Positions 44,726 to 52,099 of a stretch of DNA of 64,000 nucleotides are shown here, one piece after another (the stretch's first letter is position 1; each line of letters starts with the position of its first letter). The notes under the pieces are model-generated. The model searched no databases and was not told the DNA's origin. It was given only the letters and a program-made list of their open reading frames with translations. The stretch is from Porphyra umbilicalis (taxonomy: Eukaryota; Rhodophyta; Bangiophyceae; Bangiales; Bangiaceae). Where the stretch lies: positions 186,001 to 250,000 of the forward strand of contig KV918809.1 in NCBI GenBank assembly GCA_002049455.2, in the 5' to 3' direction. The position numbers were made by a program, and so were the translations under genes.

Positions 44726-45796
44726 ATGGATGAGCACGATGCCCCAGAGCCCCTTGGGCCTATCCCGGGCGGATTGAGTCGCAACCAGCGTCGTCAAGTG
44801 GCGCGCGCCCGGAAACGGGCGGAGGCCATGACTGCTGAAGCTGCTCGGGTGGCTGAGAAAGCCGCCCGGGTTGTCAATGCGGCGCGTGCGGTCGAACGAG
44901 GTGCGGTTGCGGTGGCGCGACGGGCCGAGCACACTGCGGCACCGGCCCCATTGGCTCCCCTCGGCACCGGTCGCGAAATTGCGCCCGTGGCAGGTCGTGG
45001 CCGTGTTCGAGGCCGCGGCGGCGGTCGCGAGAGAGGCCGCGGCAGGGGCGACGCGGGCCCCAATCGACTCGGCGGGCGCTCACACGCGGTTCGACGCGGG
45101 GATGGTGGCGGATCGCGGCTCGAATCGGCTGCTGACAGTGCCTCAGCCGCTGTCGGGGGACATCAGCCCTCACCAGGCCTGAGCGGCAGCGGTCGGGTGG
45201 GCGCGTGCGGCGCGACGCCCACGCCACGCAATTGCCAGCCGGCTGTCCGGCCCACCCGGTCGTATGGGCCGGCACCCGGTGGCGACCGGGCCCAGTCTGC
45301 ATCGGAAGTGATCGCCATCATCAACGATGGGCGGCGAGTTTTGACTGGTCGAGTGGGCGGTGTGACAACACGCTCAGCCCACCCCACCCAGTTGGGGGGA
45401 GGGCGAGCCAAACCGTGTCGCCGGGTAGTCCTGTCGGGGAATACCCGCCCCGGAAGGAAACCCCGAAGAGCACACACGCACGGCGTCGACCGGGGGAAGG
45501 CGCCCCGAGCGACAAACACGAGTTGTGTGACCGGAAGTTTACTTGCCCGCGTCGAAGGCCTCGAGGCGACACTCACGCCTCACCCTCTTATCCCATCCGT
45601 TCCCCTCGGACCCTCGGAAAACCCTCCTCAGACACCCTCAAAGGACCCTCGGAAAACCCTCCCCAGACTCCCTCAAAGGACCCTCGGAAAACCCTCCTCA
45701 GACACCCTCAAAGGACCCACGGAAAGCCCTCTCCTCAGGGCCCACTGGGCTCACAACCCGGAGGACGGCCGAAGCTTCGAATACCGCCTTGAGTAG
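44726..45796 (+). CDS. Unrecognised basic RG-rich protein downstream of tandem repeats
   Basis: The ATG at 44726 starts MDEHDAPEPLGPIPGGLSRN, followed by QRRQVARARKRAEAMTAEAA and an Ala-rich helix that is likely coiled coil. Then comes a strong RG box (GRVRGRGGGRERGRGRGD), suggesting nucleic-acid binding, and a hydrophilic stretch with SEVIAIINDGRRVLTGRVGG. The C-terminus is encoded by 35-bp repeats that, not being divisible by three, are read in successive frames (GPSENPPQTPSKDP, KTLPRLPQRTLGKP). There is no cysteine knuckle, protease or polymerase motif. The 356-residue frame is intact. It could be the first ORF of a truncated retroelement or an orphan gene. Family unknown. Confidence 0.45.
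   Translation: MDEHDAPEPLGPIPGGLSRNQRRQVARARKRAEAMTAEAARVAEKAARVVNAARAVERGAVAVARRAEHTAAPAPLAPLGTGREIAPVAGRGRVRGRGGGRERGRGRGDAGPNRLGGRSHAVRRGDGGGSRLESAADSASAAVGGHQPSPGLSGSGRVGACGATPTPRNCQPAVRPTRSYGPAPGGDRAQSASEVIAIINDGRRVLTGRVGGVTTRSAHPTQLGGGRAKPCRRVVLSGNTRPGRKPRRAHTHGVDRGKAPRATNTSCVTGSLLARVEGLEATLTPHPLIPSVPLGPSENPPQTPSKDPRKTLPRLPQRTLGKPSSDTLKGPTESPLLRAHWAHNPEDGRSFEYRLE
45608..45740 (+). repeat. 35-bp tandem repeat, 3-4 copies
   Basis: GGACCCTCGGAAAACCCTCC begins units at 45,608, 45,643 and 45,678, and a decayed copy starts at 45,713. They form the end of the RG-rich coding frame. Confidence 0.88.
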
Positions 45797-46172
45797 AGGC
45801 GGAGGGAAGGGTGCTACGTGACACCCTCGCGGCGCCCCGGAGTCAGGGGCACAAAGTAACATAAGTCGATAATCCAAGTTGGGTTTACACAAAATTCGGC
45901 CCTTAAATAGGGGCCCGCTCGAGGGGGTTAGGAATCCCAGAAAAGTATTGGGATTGCGGTTGTGGTTGGTGAGCCACGAGATGATTACAAGTGGGTCGCC
46001 AACGGAACAATTTGAAATATGCGTTAGTGGGGCATATTTCCGGGGAATCTGGATCCCGGAGTGTGGGGGCCATGTGACGGACCGTCACAGGCGGGCTTAC
46101 AGCCTCGCAGCTGCGGATGCTTCTCTCGGCCTTGGAACTCGCGGGACCTGACCTGTTCCGAGCCTCGAACGG
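45797..46172. other. Possible promoter region of the JmjC-side gene
   Basis: Lower GC. CCCTTAAATAGGG at about 45,901-45,913 is TATA-like, and a GACGGACCGTCACAGG imperfect palindrome lies near 46,076. These would suit a promoter about 260 bp upstream of the ATG at 46173. No other feature. Confidence 0.3.
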
Positions 46173-46751
46173 ATGCAGATCCTGAGCCAGTGCCGTGGGG
46201 GCTGTGGCGACGTGGAGGCCATTGATTCGCTTATGGCTTCAGCTGTAAGGATATTGCAGAACGACGGCGGTGGTCCGCCGAGTCCTGCCGACACTACGGC
46301 CGCAAGCTTCCTTGTGAGGCAGGCTCTGGCGTCTCACGCATGCAAGGGCCAGTGCTTTGGGGGGGTGAAGCGCTCCCTCCCTCTTGCTTCCCGCCCAGCC
46401 CCGTCGCCCGCCCCATCTGCCGCCCTGCCTCCTGCTCCGATCCTCAACGCTAGAGCCTTGCCTCGTGCACCCCCCGCCAATGCACCGGCTGCGTCGAGCA
46501 CGCGCCGGCGGCCGCCCGGGCGGCCACTCCCGCCTCCTGCGAAGCGCCTCCGCCGCACGACCAGCCACGATGGGGACCCGCAGTCGGTCGCAACTGTAAC
46601 AACTTTTGCGCCGCCAACGCCGCGTGGTGCGCCGTCTTTGCAAATGGCGTCTGGAGCAAGCGATGGCCTGAACGCTCTGCCGGGAGCAGTGGAACCTGTC
46701 GTGCCGCTGTTTTTCTTTCCGGCGCGCGCCGAAAGGCGGCTCCAGCTGTGA
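46173..46751 (+). CDS. Likely N-terminal exon of the element gene ahead of the JmjC frame
   Basis: The ATG at 46173 starts MQILSQCRGGCGDVEAIDSL. A short globular part (ASFLVRQALASHACKGQC) is followed by a Pro/Ala-rich and basic linker (RRRPPGRPLPPPAKRLRRTT, nuclear-localisation-like) and TTFAPPTPRGAPSLQMASG. The stop at 46749 lies in the same frame as the next ORF (46788). Just before it is a pyrimidine tract (CTGTTTTTCTTTCC) and then GTGAACAG, so a small intron removing the stop is plausible. I recognise no family for this segment alone. Confidence 0.5.
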   Translation: MQILSQCRGGCGDVEAIDSLMASAVRILQNDGGGPPSPADTTAASFLVRQALASHACKGQCFGGVKRSLPLASRPAPSPAPSAALPPAPILNARALPRAPPANAPAASSTRRRPPGRPLPPPAKRLRRTTSHDGDPQSVATVTTFAPPTPRGAPSLQMASGASDGLNALPGAVEPVVPLFFFPARAERRLQL

Positions 46752-46787
46752 ACAGCGGATATCGGGTCGCTGGCAGAGGGCGAGGAC

Positions 46788-47951
46788 ATGTCCAAGCGCA
46801 TGATGGATGGCATGCTGCTGTGGCTTTTATACTGGGCTGAAAGTGGTGGAGTGCACGGTGGCCTCCGCGTTCTCTCCGCGCTCGACGCAGAGGACGTGAA
46901 GGACGCCGTGACTGATGACTGCCTGATCGTCAATAGGGCGGCCAAAGTGTTACTTGACCGCCTTGTGTTCGGGGGAAGCACGGTCATCATGCCACTGTAC
47001 AGCGGTCGGGGATGGTCGGGCTTGGTCGTGCGCCAACTCCATTTGGTCGTTTCCGCCGTCGTGCAGACCGTGATCGGTCGTGATGCAGCTCCCGTTCATG
47101 GCGCCGCAGTTGTGCTGATCAACACCTGCGAGACCAGGGGCGGCGCGCAAGTCGACTTTGACATTGTGGACGGCCTCTTCCGGTCGTTGAGTGCTGCGAT
47201 TTGTCAAACCCACCTACGTACCAGGGACTCACTCGGAATGCGGATGCGTGTCAACGGGTGCCTGCGGATGCGTTTGCCAGTGCGCCGTGTGGCGATTCCC
47301 GGAGAAGAGGTTGCTGACACGGCGGACGACCTCCTGGCACACGTGTCTTTGCTGCATTCGGCCAAACCACAAGCAGCAGCAGACCTGCTACGTCGTGACA
47401 ATGGGCCCCAATGGCAAAAGGCCCATGCCCCTCGGCGCTTGCGTGGCCTTGTTCGACGCATCGTGGACGCCCACCGACCCGGTGGAGAGATTCTTCTTGA
47501 GCAGGAGCCCGGCGAGGAGCTGTTGAACGGCTACGATCTCTCGGAGGACGAGGCCGCCGACGGCGAAGAGGCGCTTAATGACTTGACGGATGACGAAGAC
47601 GGTTCCGGTGACAACAGTGCGCATAACGGCAGTCGCAAGGGCGACAGCAGTGGAGGAATAAGACGCAGTCAAGATGGTGACAGTGTCGGGGATGGCGGTG
47701 GTGGGATCGACAATCGGAACGGACGAGGCCCAGCTGACGGCGTCGAAAACGGGTGTCGGACTGATGCGCATCTCGTGCTCGGAGGTTCCCCTCAGGGGCG
47801 TTCGAGAAACGTCCCTCGTGGGGGCATCGACGACGCACGGGGGCCTGGTGGCGGTACTGCTGCTACACACGCTCTTGGAGGCGCTGTGGTTAGTGTGCAC
47901 GATCACGATCGACGCAACAATGGTGGATACAGGCGCCACAGGGAAGTGTAG
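46788..47951 (+). CDS. Element gene, middle part, faint Ulp1-like pattern
   Basis: The same frame as the preceding ORF continues DIGSLAEGEDMSKRMMDGML then LWLLYWAESGG, LRVLSALDAEDVKDAVTDDC, STVIMPLYSGRGWSGLVVRQ and INTCETRGGAQVDFDIVDGL. The order (substrate-binding helices, a VIMP..W strand, a second core strand) faintly recalls Ulp1-type cysteine proteases often carried by TNP2-like transposons. The His before Trp and a clear catalytic Cys are not seen, so activity is doubtful. The C-terminal third is acidic (LSEDEAADGEEALNDLTDDE) and leads directly into the first decayed copies of the 36-residue repeat. One TAG at 47,949 separates it from the JmjC frame, with GT- and AG-type dinucleotides around it that could delimit an intron. 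Confidence 0.5.
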   Translation: MSKRMMDGMLLWLLYWAESGGVHGGLRVLSALDAEDVKDAVTDDCLIVNRAAKVLLDRLVFGGSTVIMPLYSGRGWSGLVVRQLHLVVSAVVQTVIGRDAAPVHGAAVVLINTCETRGGAQVDFDIVDGLFRSLSAAICQTHLRTRDSLGMRMRVNGCLRMRLPVRRVAIPGEEVADTADDLLAHVSLLHSAKPQAAADLLRRDNGPQWQKAHAPRRLRGLVRRIVDAHRPGGEILLEQEPGEELLNGYDLSEDEAADGEEALNDLTDDEDGSGDNSAHNGSRKGDSSGGIRRSQDGDSVGDGGGGIDNRNGRGPADGVENGCRTDAHLVLGGSPQGRSRNVPRGGIDDARGPGGGTAATHALGGAVVSVHDHDRRNNGGYRRHREV

Positions 47952-50900
47952 GCACCGCTGGGTGGTGCAGGCGTTGATGTCAGCGCTCGTTCTGGCGCTG
48001 CCGGTGGTGTGGTTGCTCAAGATGCACGCGACAATGGCGGCGGTAAGGCAGGTGAGGCACGGGGACTCGTCGATGCAGGTGTTGATGCACGCGCTAGTGG
48101 TCGTGGTGCCGATGTTGTGTTTGCTCAACCTGGGCGCGACGATGGTGCTGGTGGTGCAGCGGCGGTACGCGGGCTTGGAGATGCACGCGTTGATGCACGT
48201 GCAGGTGCTGGTGGTGCCGATGATGTGGTTGCTCAAGATGGTCCCGACGATGGTGGTGGTGGTGGAGTGGCGGTACCCAGACTTGGTGGTGCAGCCATTC
48301 ATGCACGTGCTCGTGCTGGTGCTCCCGTTGGTGTGGTTGCTCACGATAGACGCGACGATGGTGGCGATGGCGCAGCGGCGGTTCGTGGACTTGGTCGTGC
48401 ACGCGATGATGCACACGCTTGTGCCGGTGCTCCCGTTGGTGTGGTTGCTCAAGATGGACCCGACGATGGTGGTTGTGGTGGAGTGGCGGTACCCAGACTT
48501 GGTGGTGCAGCCATTCATGCACGTGCTTGTCGTCGTGGTGCCGATGATGTGGTTGCAGAAGATGGACGCGACGATGGTGGCGATGGTGCAGCGGCAGTAC
48601 GCGGAATTGGTGGTGCAAGCGTTGATGCACACGCTCGTGCTCGTGGTGCCGATGATGTGGTTGCTCAGCATGAACGCGGCGATGGTTGCGATGGTGCAGA
48701 AGCGGTACCCAGACTTGGTGGTGCAGCCATTCATGCACGTGCTCGTGCTGGTGCTCCCGTTGGTGTGGTTGCTCAAGATGGACCCGACGATGATGGTGGT
48801 GGTGGAGTGGCGGTACGCGGACTTGGTGATGCACACATTGGTGCACGCGGTCGTGGTCGTGCTGCCGATGATGTGGTTGCTCAAGTTGGACGCAGCGATG
48901 GTGGTGGTGCTGCAGTGGAGGTACAGAGACTTGGTGGTGCAGCCGTTCATGCACGTGCTCGTGCTGGTGCTCCAGTTGGTGTGGTTGCTCATGATGGTCG
49001 TGGCAATCGTGGAGGTGATGCAGTGGATGCACGGAGACGTGGTTGTGCAAGCGTTGATGCACGTGCTCGTGCTAGTGCTCCCGATGGTGTGGTTGCTCAA
49101 GGTGTACACGACAAGAATGGCGGTTGCGCAGTGGAGGTACCCGGAATTGACCATGCAGCCATTGATGCACGCGCTCGTGGTGGTGCTGCGGTTGGTGTTG
49201 TCGCCCAAGAGGGACCCGAACATGGTGCCGGTGATGGAGTGGAGGCACGGGGACTCGTTGGTGCAGCCGTTGACGCCCGCGCTCGTGGTGGTGCTCTCGT
49301 TGGTGTTGTTGCACAAGACGGACGCGACAATGGTGGCGGTCGTGAAGTGCAATCACAAGGACGCGCTCGTGCTGCCGTTCACGCACGCGCTCGTGGTGGT
49401 GCTGCCGTTTGTATGGTGACTCGAGATCGACACGACACTCGTGGTGAAGGACATAGCCAAGACAGCGGAGGCGGCGACGGTGGTCGGGTGCTTGAGCAAG
49501 ACGGGCGTCGTCCCGCCGCCGCCGACGGCGGTAGTGATTTGCATGCACGAGGACTCACTGGCGATGCCGCCGATGCACAAGATCTCGGTGGCGCTGCCGT
49601 TGGTATGTTACCTCATGTTCGACGCGACGATGGCGGTGCACGGCGTAACCCCGTTAAAGGGCCTAGCACAGGAGTCCGTGGCATTGCCGAAGGACCATGG
49701 TGTGGTGCCGCTGCGGGAGTCGGTCTTTTGGTCGGTGATCCTTCTTTGCTGTGCGAGGCTCTCGCCTCACGGCGCGATGATCAGTTGTCTAGCTTTGATG
49801 CAGATGACATAAACGTCTTGGCCGGCACTCTCCCCTCAAACCACCTGGCCAGAGGAATTGAAGGAGTCCCTAGTGCAACGCTCGCACCGATGCAGAGCAT
49901 ACAGAAGCCTGGGGCTGCCGGAAAAGACCTTACATCGCCAAAGAAACTCCACGAGCACATGCCGGGTACCAGCCGAGAAGGTCCTGACGCCACTGTTCGC
50001 AGGAAAGTTGCCATGGATGCGGGCGGGGAGCCCAAGGACGCACACGGTGGTGACAAAGTGTCTGCGCAAGTGCTTGGGTCTCCGACGCGACGTGCCAAGG
50101 ATTTCTACTCCGTTCCTGTGACTGAGTTACACTCTGTTCCTGAGTTGGGATTGCACGGACTGATTCGGTCGAATAGTGCATCATTCAGGCAATTTGGCGC
50201 GCACGTGTTCCGAATAGTAGCACGCGAGAGGCGCCCCGTCTCTAGTCGACTGCCAAAGCGACATTCCGGGGACAAGCTCAGAGTGCGCGTTCAAACCTTT
50301 CCGCAGTTCCCTACCATTAAGTGCGACTCATTCTCTGGTAGGCCTGCGCCTGACCTGAGCGTCAAGCGCAAAGACTTGAGGGCACAGCTGCCATCTGAAA
50401 GGGAAAAGAGAATGTCAGGTGCGGAACTCAGAGCCAAAGTCGGTGAGAGTGCAAACGCCCTTCAAGCCGCATACCGGGACTTCGGTGTGACGCACTTCCT
50501 TGCCAGTGTGAACGATCCCAGCGCGACTTGCGTGCGACGAGTCACAGCTGCCGGCAAAGAGAGGGCCGTGATGGGTGGAGCCCTTGATCCAGTAGATGTG
50601 TACTATCTTTCAGACATGTCACCTGACAACAAGGATGGGTGCAGTAGGAGTCTCGGCGACCCTGCGTGTACTGCCCATGCCGAGTCTTGCCCGCCTCGTC
50701 AGCGATTTGAGAACCCTCGCACATTGAATCACCACACTATGCTCGGTGCAGCGTCCACATACGAAGGTATCAACACGAGCTTGCTGTACGTTGGGTCCCA
50801 AGGCTCTCAATTTAGCTGGCACGTTGAGGACAGTCTGTTGCAATCATGTTCGTACTTGCAGGCCGGAGCGAGCAAGTTTTGGTGGTTCATTCCGGCGTCG

Positions 50901-51845
50901 GAACGCCCTCTCGCCGAGCGCGTGATGCGAGAGCTTATGGACCCGGTTGTATTGGAAGCGGCCGGAGGTGACGTATGGACAGTTCTTGCTGTAAAGGCGT
51001 GCTTGTGGCCTGCAACGCTCTTTCTGGCTCGTGGTGTACGAGTTGGATTCCACAAGATGGAGCCTCGGGACTTTGTTGTCACGGGTTACGGCGTCCTTCA
51101 CAGCGGCTTCAATGGGGGACCAAACGTGGCCTCCGCCGTGAACACTGCCTGCACAGCCTGGTTTTCTTACGCGATGGAACACGCAGAGCACTGGCGCAAT
51201 AAGCTGACTATCCACATCCCTTTTGAAAAGCTGCTGGTGCTTGCGGCCCAGAAGCTCGCTGCTGGGGAATGGTGGTGCGGCGACGCGAAGACGTATCAGG
51301 CGTTAGAGCCAGAACAGTTCCAACGGGATATCAAAGTCATGGTGTCTTACCTAGGAAAGTACCTTGACGATACGCAGGCTTTTTTGGAGATGGGACCAGA
51401 CACTGACTGGGCTGGCAGGAAGGCCACCATCGTCGACATGATGCGGGCGTCCATGGGCGTGACGAAGTATATCGTGCACAACTACATACAGCCGAAAGGG
51501 ACACCCTTGGTGCTGCCCAATGAGGATACAGGATCAGTCACAGACTATTCAGTTGATGGCACGTCTTGCCCTCATTGCGGTGTAGTCGTTTGGCTCTCGG
51601 TCAATGTCTGCCCAACGTGCATTGAACAGCTAGGAGAAGAAGCTGGACCTACTGCTCCTCTGTGCTGTCTGCGCTGCGCACCGACCATGTTCGGGAGCGA
51701 GCACGATAGACTTCGCCAGGGCTCTCCGGCGCAGAGGCGTCTCATGGGTTGCCATGCTCCGGCGGTGGTGCAGCGGCTCTCGAACAGCTCCGTGTACCTC
51801 TTGGTGGATGAATTGAAGAAGCTGTCAGTGGGACGTTCTGCATGA
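47952..51845 (+). CDS. KDM4-like JmjC-domain protein with 36-residue repeat array
   Basis: The frame is open from 47952. The first in-frame ATG is only at 49413, inside the repeats, so the real start is probably upstream in the 46788 or 46173 ORF. About 14 repeats (consensus like HARARAGAPVGVVAQDGPDD then GGGGGVAVPRLGGAA) lead to a hydrophilic linker and the JmjC domain (about 50,700-51,180). The domain shows INTSLLYVGSQGSQFSWHVE with iron ligands His and Glu in WHVED, SKFWWFIPASE carrying the 2-oxoglutarate-binding Lys, and YGVLHSGFNGGPNVASAVN carrying the distal His and the conserved Asn. The C-terminal part has a Cys-rich zinc-binding-like region (CPHC, CPTC, CCLRC) as in KDM4 relatives. 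All key dioxygenase residues appear present, so it may be an active lysine demethylase. It converges with a TNP2-like transposase gene 255 bp away. Confidence 0.8.
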   Translation, partial: APLGGAGVDVSARSGAAGGVVAQDARDNGGGKAGEARGLVDAGVDARASGRGADVVFAQPGRDDGAGGAAAVRGLGDARVDARAGAGGADDVVAQDGPDDGGGGGVAVPRLGGAAIHARARAGAPVGVVAHDRRDDGGDGAAAVRGLGRARDDAHACAGAPVGVVAQDGPDDGGCGGVAVPRLGGAAIHARACRRGADDVVAEDGRDDGGDGAAAVRGIGGASVDAHARARGADDVVAQHERGDGCDGAEAVPRLGGAAIHARARAGAPVGVVAQDGPDDDGGGGVAVRGLGDAHIGARGRGRAADDVVAQVGRSDGGGAAVEVQRLGGAAVHARARAGAPVGVVAHDGRGNRGGDAVDARRRGCASVDARARASAPDGVVAQGVHDKNGGCAVEVPGIDHAAIDARARGGAAVGVVAQEGPEHGAGDGVEARGLVGAAVDARARGGALVGVVAQDGRDNGGGREVQSQGRARAAVHARARGGAAVCMVTRDRHDTRGEGHSQDSGGGDGGRVLEQDGRRPAAADGGSDLHARGLTGDAADAQDLGGAAVGMLPHVRRDDGGARRNPVKGPSTGVRGIAEGPWCGAAAGVGLLVGDPSLLCEALASRRDDQLSSFDADDINVLAGTLPSNHLARGIEGVPSATLAPMQSIQKPGAAGKDLTSPKKLHEHMPGTSREGPDATVRRKVAMDAGGEPKDAHGGDKVSAQVLGSPTRRAKDFYSVPVTELHSVPELGLHGLIRSNSASFRQFGAHVFRIVARERRPVSSRLPKRHSGDKLRVRVQTFPQFPTIKCDSFSGRPAPDLSVKRKDLRAQLPSEREKRMSGAELRAKVGESANALQAAYRDFGVTHFLASVNDPSATCVRRVTAAGKERAVMGGALDPVDVYYLSDMSPDNKDGCSRSLGDPACTAHAESCPPRQRFENPRTLNHHTMLGAASTYEGINTSLLYVGSQGSQFSWHVEDSLLQSCSYLQAGASKFWWFIPASERPLAERVMRELMDPVVLEAAGGDVWTVLAVKACLWPATLFLARGVRVGFHKMEPRDFVVTGYGVLHSGFNGGPNVASAVNTACTAWFSYAMEHAEHWRNKLTIHIPFEKLLVLAAQKLAAGEWWCGDAKTYQALEPEQFQRDIKVMVSYLGKYLDDTQAFLEMGPDTDWAGRKATIVDMMRASMGVTKYIVHNYIQPKGTPLVLPNEDTGSVTDYSVDGTSCPHCGVVVWLSVNVCPTCIEQLGEEAGPTAPLCCLRCAPTMFGSEHDRLRQGSPAQRRLMGCHAPAVVQRLSNSSVYLLVDELKKLSVGRSA
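47973..49485 (+). repeat. 108-bp tandem coding repeats, about 14 copies
   Basis: Fourteen consecutive 36-codon units, each with a GVVAQDG or DVVAQDG core followed by Asp/Gly-rich sequence, then decayed units to about 49,640. Neighbouring units alternate between GAPVG and GADDV types, suggesting higher-order duplication. The array has no stop in any of three plus frames over most of its length, nor in one minus frame. Confidence 0.88.
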
Positions 51846-52074
51846 GCGATGTCATTTGTGTTTTTTCTATGCTTCTTGCTTTTGGCTTCTCCATGCGCAC
51901 TATGTATGTTTCTTCGTACTGCCTCACGTTGCTGGCTGTCACACATAGGCTGTTGTAATATTCATCAACTTCTTCTAATTTGCTCTTGAGTCCATCGTAC
52001 GTCCCTTGCTCGTTGTTTTTGGTGCAGTACAGTAAACAAACCATGAGCCGAGTCCGACGTACACGTCAGAGAGG

Positions 52075-52080
52075 AATAAA
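52075..52080 (+). terminator. Possible poly(A) signal for the JmjC gene
   Basis: AATAAA 230 bp after the JmjC stop on the same strand. If used, the JmjC transcript ends just before the coding end of the convergent transposase gene. Confidence 0.3.
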
Positions 52081-52099
52081 ATACACAAGTCACTCTCAG

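Noticed and set aside
47388-49352. 654-residue Thr/Ser/Cys-rich ORF on the minus strand over the 108-bp repeats
   Set aside because: It is a by-product of the stop-free repeat unit; the plus frame continues directly into the JmjC domain, so that frame is preferred.
47674-49419. 581-residue hydrophobic, membrane-protein-like plus-strand ORF
   Set aside because: Alternative frame of the same 108-bp repeats; the apparent membrane segments repeat exactly with the unit and have no independent support.
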